DNA of 64,000 nt, from NCBI GenBank assembly GCA_031308135.1, contig JAHLJT010000631.1:34643522-34707521 (forward strand), written 5' to 3'. The position numbers were made by a program, and so were the translations under genes. The stretch is from Acheta domesticus (Eukaryota; Arthropoda; Insecta; Orthoptera; Gryllidae). The notes under the pieces are model-generated. The model ran no database searches. It had not been told where the DNA came from and saw only the letters and a program-made list of their open reading frames with translations. The stretch's first letter is position 1; every line of letters begins with the position of its first letter. Shown piece by piece: positions 59,036 through 64,000 of the stretch.

Positions 59036-59499
59036 TCGGTCGAGCCGAGCTGGACTGAAGTCGGTCGAGCCGAGCTGGACTGAAGTCGGTCGAGCCGAGC
59101 TGGACTGAAGTCGGTCGAGCCGAGCTGGACTGAAGTCGGTCGAGCCGAGCTGGACTGAAGTCGGTCGAGCCGAGCTGGACTGAAGTCGGTCGAGCCGAGC
59201 TGGACTGAAGTCGGTCGAGCCGAGCTGGACTGAAGTCGGTCGAGCCGAGCTGGACTGAAGTCGGTCGAGCCGAGCTGGACTGAAGTCGGTCGAGCCGAGC
59301 TGGACTGAAGTCGGTCGAGCCGAGCTGGACTGAAGTCGGTCGAGCCGAGCTGGACTGAAGTCGGTCGAGCCGAGCTGGACTGAAGTCGGTCGAGCCGAGC
59401 TGGACTGAAGTCGGTCGAGCCGAGCTGGACTGAAGTCGGTCGAGCCGAGCTGGACTGAAGTCGGTCGAGCCGAGCTGGACTGAAGTCGGTCGAGCCGAG
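59036..59499. repeat. 25-bp minisatellite, 18.5 units
   Basis: Eighteen full units plus a partial one. Each begins TCGGTCGAGC and ends GGACTGAAG; unit starts run every 25 bp from 59036 to 59486 and appear identical. It ends 39 bp before the splice acceptor of the sphingosine kinase exon, so it occupies the end of that intron and displaces much of the usual pyrimidine tract. Confidence 0.97.
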
Positions 59500-59538
59500 A
59501 CGAGCTTTTTGCTTAAGTGAGCGCCTGACTCGTTGCAG

Positions 59539-59765
59539 TGAGCGAGGAGAAGAAGCTACTGGTGCTGCTGAACCCGAAGAGCGGGCCGGGCAAGGCGCGC
59601 GAGATGTTCCAGCAGCGCGTGGTGCCCGTGCTGGCGGAGGCCGAGCTGCCCTACGACCTGTACGTCACGAAGCACGCGAACTACGCGCGCGACTTCGTGC
59701 GCACAAAGGACATCTACCAGTGGCGCGGCGTCGTCGTCGTGGGGGGCGACGGCATCGTCTTCGAG
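59539..59765 (+). CDS. Sphingosine kinase, internal exon (start of DAGK-type catalytic domain)
   Basis: A 227-bp exon between a GTTGCAG acceptor (ending 59538) and a GAG/GTGAGT donor (59766). It begins in phase 1 and ends on a codon boundary; the GTG at 59538 is not a start codon. The translation runs SEEKKLLVLLNPKSGPGKA, then REMFQQRVVPVLAEAELPYD, DLYVTKHANYARDFV and VVVVGGDGIVFE. NPKSG..KA and GGDG...E are the nucleotide-binding and catalytic signatures of the lipid-kinase fold. The spacing and QQ.V.PVL.EAE text are those of sphingosine kinases, which phosphorylate sphingosine to sphingosine-1-phosphate. The Asp of GGDG corresponds to the catalytic Asp of SPHK1. The next exon should start with V.NGL but is not found downstream in the window. 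High GC at third positions contrasts with the AT-rich surroundings. Confidence 0.92.
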
Positions 59766-59885
59766 GTGAGTGCTTTGCAATTGTGTAAGAACACGTAATA
59801 AATATATTGTTTCAATTACTGTATTTCATTATAATTCATTGTGTTCATATACAATGGAAAGCTTAGTATTAAGCGAAGCAGCACC
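59766..59885 (+). other. Start of the downstream intron
   Basis: GTGAGT donor followed by AT-rich sequence. In-frame translation stops after a few codons (ALQLCKNT then TAA), which supports the exon end at 59765. Confidence 0.8.
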
Positions 59886-60012
59886 TGGAGAAGTGGCTTA
59901 GGGCATCGACTGATGTCACTGCAGTGCCTCTGACTGGAAGGTCCTAGCGAGATAGCTACATAGAATTCTGTCAATGTCTGGAGGAGAATTCTTCCGGCTG
60001 CTGTAGACAGCT
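59886..60012 (+). mobile_element. SINE family A, copy in the sphingosine kinase intron
   Basis: GGAGAAGTGGCTTAGGGCAT, CACTGCAGTGCCTCTGACTGG, AATGTCTGGAGGAGAATTCT and CCGGCTGCT match the head and start of the body of the 27.4-kb copy. The 3' half is missing. Confidence 0.75.
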
Positions 60013-60875
60013 GGTGCATTCGAAAAGAGTAGTGTCAGGGCGCTTGTGAGAATATTAGTGAGGTTTATGAAAGAATAATTAGAGACGACTGCTCTAGTTT
60101 TCTGGTCTAGTCTTAATAATTAAGATTTTGTGGTAAATAGATGCTAATGAAAATAATGGCTAAACAAAATAGTGATTGGTGTGCATTACTGATTTTACGT
60201 TGTCTGTGACCGGTAGACCCCTCAGAAATCAGGCGCGAGAAATTGTTTATAGTGCATGAATATTTTAAGAACTTGAAAATTATATTTAAGTGAAAGTGAC
60301 AATGGTAATCAGATTACAAGTGAAGTGTTTTAATTATCTGAATTCACTGTAAAAACATGTTTGTGAAGGGAAACTATCCAAGATGATAGTTTCTTAAATT
60401 TTCCATTCCAACAGGAGAGAAATTTACAGAACAAAATTGTGAACTTTCATTGTCGGAGCAATTATACAAAATATTTACTTTTATTCTGTAAACAAAATAC
60501 TGAATAAACTAATGCAAAAACACTAATGGGGAAATAAATTAAATCATTATATCATTCGACAATTTCTCTGTGCGAGAAGAGTGATGACGATAAAAACGAC
60601 AGTGAAGATGAGCAACAGGCTCTCCACACCGTTCACCAATTTCATCAGTTCGCAAGCCGGCCAAGAGAAGCTGCGAACTCCACCCTAGGCATAGTGAGGG
60701 ATCGGATGCAATGGATGTCCCCCCTCCGAAAGGAGATGTCTAACATGTTGAGCTGCGGGCACGGGGTTGGTGACGATTCCGACACTAAGCACGTACGCGC
60801 AAACTTCCTGCTGGTGAGAGGGTCGCGGCACTGCCTTGGTGGGAGCGAAGTGAGGATGCGGGAACACGCATTTAT
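60013..60875. other. Unassigned (intron) sequence
   Basis: AT-rich, then a GC-richer part from 60640. No exon matching the rest of a sphingosine kinase is seen. Confidence 0.45.
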
Positions 60876-61285
60876 ACTCGGATTTAAATTTAATGTCAAT
60901 TCAAAGTCACGAGCTGGAAGGAGTGGAGGGGGGCGATTTTTTAAAATTGGTCGATTACATTAGGTCATTGTAACACCTCCTGCCTGATAACTTGAATTTT
61001 TTAAATTAATACAGGAATGTCCTTCTCAACGAGGCCCCTAGCCTCAGAAATGTGCTTATCACTGTTAAAAAGATTCATTTTATAACGCAGGAGGTGTAAC
61101 AATGATCTAACGTTATCGGCCACATTAAAAATTACGAAGTATAATATGGAGCTTCAATTCCAAAAATTTAAGTCGTAACCAATCTTACGATTGGATGACA
61201 GTGCCCCCTCCCCTCCCCCTCCCCTCCCCTCCCCTCCCCTTTCAGCTCGTGACCTTGAAAGGACACTACATTTCAATTGGAGGTT
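60876..61285. mobile_element. MITE family B, copy 5, interrupted
   Basis: The left arm is CGGATTTAAATTTAATGTCA, AAAGTCACGAGCTGGAAGGA; the right arm is TTTCAGCTCGTGACCTTGAA then CACTACATTTCAATTGG. Inner motifs GGAGCTTCAATTCCAAAAAT and ACGATTGGATGACAGTG are retained. A second element (60961-61109) is inserted, and the right arm contains an expanded CCCCT run (61204-61240). Confidence 0.8.
60961..61109. mobile_element. Small TIR element nested in MITE B
   Basis: 149 bp with 23-bp inverted ends starting TAGGTCATTGTAACACCTCC, one mismatch between the ends. If the target is TA, the duplication is contained in the terminal TA of each end. No ORF; a single copy in this window. Confidence 0.75.
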
Positions 61286-61574
61286 GGTGTGTGTGTGTGT
61301 GTGGGGGGGGGAGAGGAGTCACCCCAGTGAGAGTTGTGGGCTTCAAACGACCGGCTTGTTTTTTGCAAGTCGACTCATCCCGTCAGTTGCACGACGAGAC
61401 AAGGACTCAACGCGCAGATGCGCCCAGTCAAAAGAGTTCTTTTGCGAAGGCAAACTATTTTGAAAAGCCGCCGCGGCGCAGACATTGGCAGCTGGAGGAG
61501 GGGGCTCACAGCGCGCAGATGCGTGCGGTCAAAACTCATTTATTTCGCTTTTGCAACGAAACAGAAACCTTCCT
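61286..61574. other. Unassigned, with (GT)n-G run at 61289-61312
   Basis: A (GT)n followed by a run of about nine G. The string GCGCAGATGCG recurs at about 61420 and 61520 with similar right flanks, hinting at a diverged duplication. No gene recognised. Confidence 0.4.
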
Positions 61575-61690
61575 AGCGACTAAACTTGCTAGTGAATTTC
61601 AAATTCAAGGCCATTTCGTCTAGGTGTACAAAGTTACATTTTATTTAACTGGAATGATTCAATTGTCTTGTAATATATTTTTCTTTAATA
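61575..61690. mobile_element. MITE family G, half copy
   Basis: From GAATTTCAAATTCAAGGCCA through TTCGTCTAGGTGTACAAAGT and TTTTATTTAACTGGAATGAT to TCTTGTAATATATTTTTC it matches the right arm of the 33.1-kb copy. The left arm is absent. Confidence 0.82.
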
Positions 61691-63592
61691 TTAATTTTCC
61701 ACTTAAAATTAATGTTTTTCGAGCAAATCATGCACTGTACAAACAAGACCGTTACCAACTGTACATGATTTCCTTGGATGAGGCGTCAACTTCGTGCGAC
61801 GTGCAATCTCCGTGCGACGTTTCTCTCGTGCGAAATAAGTGCCATCGAGGATGTTTTTAGGGTCGAACAGTTGATCTTACATTTGAAAGTTATCACAGAA
61901 CGGAGGAATGGTTCTCGTTGACAGAAGTATGGGCTCCATAAATGCCTCGAGGCCAGACACCCGCCTTACCGAATTTGGCACCATAATGTTAGGCACGGCA
62001 TTCATCGCCACCAGTATGCTTGATGCATAAAGACTCATTCACAAGCGCATAAGTATAACACGTAAGACGTTAACTTTATAGCTTGCAAGCTTCCACCTTC
62101 AGTGCTTATGCTTAGCATGTAAGAAGCATGGAATGAACCAATCACAGTACGTTACCTCAAAATCGAGTATCGAAATAAGACCGAAGTCGATAGATTGAAT
62201 AAAAGATTGGTTTTCCAGAATGCGTGGTTGATTTTCGGCGTTTTTCTGCTTCTTTTTGTGGCGTACGATCTTTCTGTAATTTAGTTTTGTTTTAGTATTC
62301 ATAGTACCGTTTAGTTATAGGGGGACAAGTTTGAAATCTCCCTTTTGGGAGGTGCTTACTTTCGCGGGCTTCTCCCACCGCTGCTACAGTGCGAGAATAT
62401 CTGACCTACTGCGCGCGCGCGATTCGTCGCCCTCCCTCAGCAAGGAGGAGCTATAATTCATCAATGTCACTGCAGCCGTCGCTGTGTGACGTCATTGTCG
62501 TTCTCACACTCAGAGGAACTGCCCCGCAAAGAAACGATAATTTTGTCCACCTTTGCTTTCGTCGACATGTCTGTTTTCATATATTCTTCTTCGATTTTCT
62601 TAACGTGTTCACAACACTTCTTCCATTGATTTGGGCAATATTTAGAAAATATTATTCGGCATACATTTTCTTTAACTCATAGACGGGTACCGATGCTTTC
62701 TTTCGTAACATGATTCCTAATGGAACTCCAAACTAAATAGATGGAATTGAGATCGGGATGGTAAAGTGGGTGCTTGATGTTCAGGTTATATTACCTGCAA
62801 ACGGTTGTCCTAGTGTTAGAAACAAATACACACAATATTACGCCTGTGAACTTCACTGGAAATTAGGCCTACGCTAAGAGACGCCACGCTGTACAGCACT
62901 CGAAGACGAAAGGGACAGGACTGAGGACCAGGGGCGATGCTTCCAATACATGTTTCTTTTACTGAATCTTAATATATTAAGTGTTTGTGCACAGACAGCT
63001 GAAACTGTTTTGATTTGGATGGCTGACACTTTTACTGCTGTGCATTGGGCCACGAACAAAACAGCCTGTCTAGGCGTTCAGACCCCCCTCCCTTCGACGG
63101 CCGCGTCGCCTGGCGCGCAGAGCGAGTGAGACAGCGATATTTTCAGGGGAAGTGAGCGGTTGATGGTGGGAGTCACCCCTCCTCGCGCATGCGCATTCGG
63201 AGGGAGTTTTGTAAACTGTCCTGCAATAGTTATAGAATTCGTAGTAGTATCATTTAGTTTTCATTTTTATTGAAATTAAAATATTATATAAATCGAATCC
63301 ATAGCCATGGACACAGTGACGGTCTCAAATTCGAAAGTCGATTCTCACATCCAACCAATAGTAAACTAGAATGTCCCACAGACAATAAGAAATCTTATTT
63401 TGCTTACGTTTATGTTGGACATTGTGAATACTTCAGTCTGACACTTACGTTAAAGTTCATGTGTGTGTGTTATGTTTATGGTTATGTTTATGTTTTCATT
63501 GTGAATGGGCCTTCAGGGTCTGTCACACTTGCGAACGAGCGGAGAGAGACTATTCTGCGATTTTTCCAACTACCTCTTAAGGCCCGTCTTTG
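61691..63592. other. Unassigned stretch
   Basis: AT-rich with a CpG-rich patch at 62380-62520 and another at 63080-63200. Frames up to 97 codons, none recognised. Confidence 0.4.
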
Positions 63593-63750
63593 CGATGGAA
63601 TGTGTCACGGTATTTCGCGTCTTACTCAGTCGTGCCGCTAGATATCGCATGATCGCGACCGTATCAAGCAGTGCTTGCGATCGTGCGACTTCTAGCGGCG
63701 CGACCGAGAAAGACGCGAAATGACGTGTGATATTCCATCGTGGTCTTAGG
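63593..63750. mobile_element. Palindromic MITE family A, truncated copy 3
   Basis: Inner arms only: GATGGAATGTGTCACGGTAT, CGTGCCGCTAGATATCGCAT and the inverted GCGACTTCTAGCGGCGCGAC, GTGATATTCCATC. The outer TATACTTGGG ends of the 3.5-kb copy are missing on both sides. Confidence 0.8.
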
Positions 63751-64000
63751 GCAGTGGTGTCAAGGTCTCCTACTGGTGGCAGTGGCACGCCTCGCGGCAC
63801 CGTGCCGTGCGACGAGCTTCTCTGCGCAACTAGCGTCGGGAAAGGAAACTTTTTAGTAATCCTGCCATTTTACAATAGTGATGGCGTTGTCTCTTGCGGC
63901 GGCGTTATGGACTGCGTGGAGAAGAGATTTCGTCGTGGCACTCGTGCCACGGACTTCCGCTGGTGGCATCGACCTTGGCAACGCTGTGTTAGGAGCTTGA
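63751..64000. other. Unassigned window edge
   Basis: Moderately GC-rich. CAAGGTCTCCTACTGGTGGC near 63760 and GTGCCACGGACTTCCGCTGG near 63950 look like parts of a repeat continuing out of the window. Nothing recognised. Confidence 0.3.

Noticed and set aside
59538..59798. Reading the sphingosine kinase exon as an 86-residue protein starting at 59538
   Set aside because: The GTG at 59538 overlaps the splice acceptor, and the tail after 59765 is intron translated past a GTGAGT donor.

Overview
The window is nuclear DNA from an animal with a large, repeat-rich genome. It is most likely an insect: the tRNA-headed SINEs, the short hairpin MITEs and the recombinase-like gene are of kinds common in insect genomes, but the species call is inference. 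Nothing bacterial is present: no operons, no dense coding, and introns with GT/AG borders. Most long open frames are products of simple or GC-rich repeats.

Coding content is sparse. (1) A GC-rich internal exon at 59539-59765 (+) encodes the start of the catalytic domain of a sphingosine kinase; the other exons are not recognised here. (2) A two-exon gene at 4443-4832 (-) encodes a 105-residue protein resembling only the SAM-like N-terminal domain of Crypton-type tyrosine recombinases. It lies between 28-bp inverted repeats with three TGACGTCA sites. (3) A shortened LTR retrotransposon at 10108-11946 (-) carries one 303-codon ORF joining a coiled-coil, Gag-like N-terminus to the GPY/F tail of a Ty3/gypsy integrase. 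(4) A broken LINE reverse-transcriptase 3' region lies at 24738-25300 (+).

The rest is mobile and tandem DNA. At least seven short inverted-repeat (MITE-like) families are seen, five of them in two or more copies: A (3 copies), B (5), C (2), E (2, one truncated), G (2, one a half copy), plus single elements D and F, an hAT-like MITE with an 8-bp target duplication, and a small element nested inside a B copy. Two SINE families occur: A in four partial copies, and B, one copy with a 14-bp target duplication. Tandem arrays are a 12-bp unit (3.0 kb), a 17-bp unit (13.0 kb), 129 copies of GGTC (19.9 kb), a C-rich 12-13-bp array with higher-order order (45.7-46.8 kb), degenerate ~305-bp units (49-50 kb) with an inverted relative (52 kb), and a 25-bp array just upstream of the sphingosine kinase exon.

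The most unusual region is 54.6-55.0 kb. Two neighbouring elements share an extended-hairpin architecture built around a hammerhead-ribozyme-like core of the small, short-stem-III type known from Penelope-like retroelements. One of them is a palindrome with perfect 80-bp arms. A third, degenerate motif lies at 31.5 kb.
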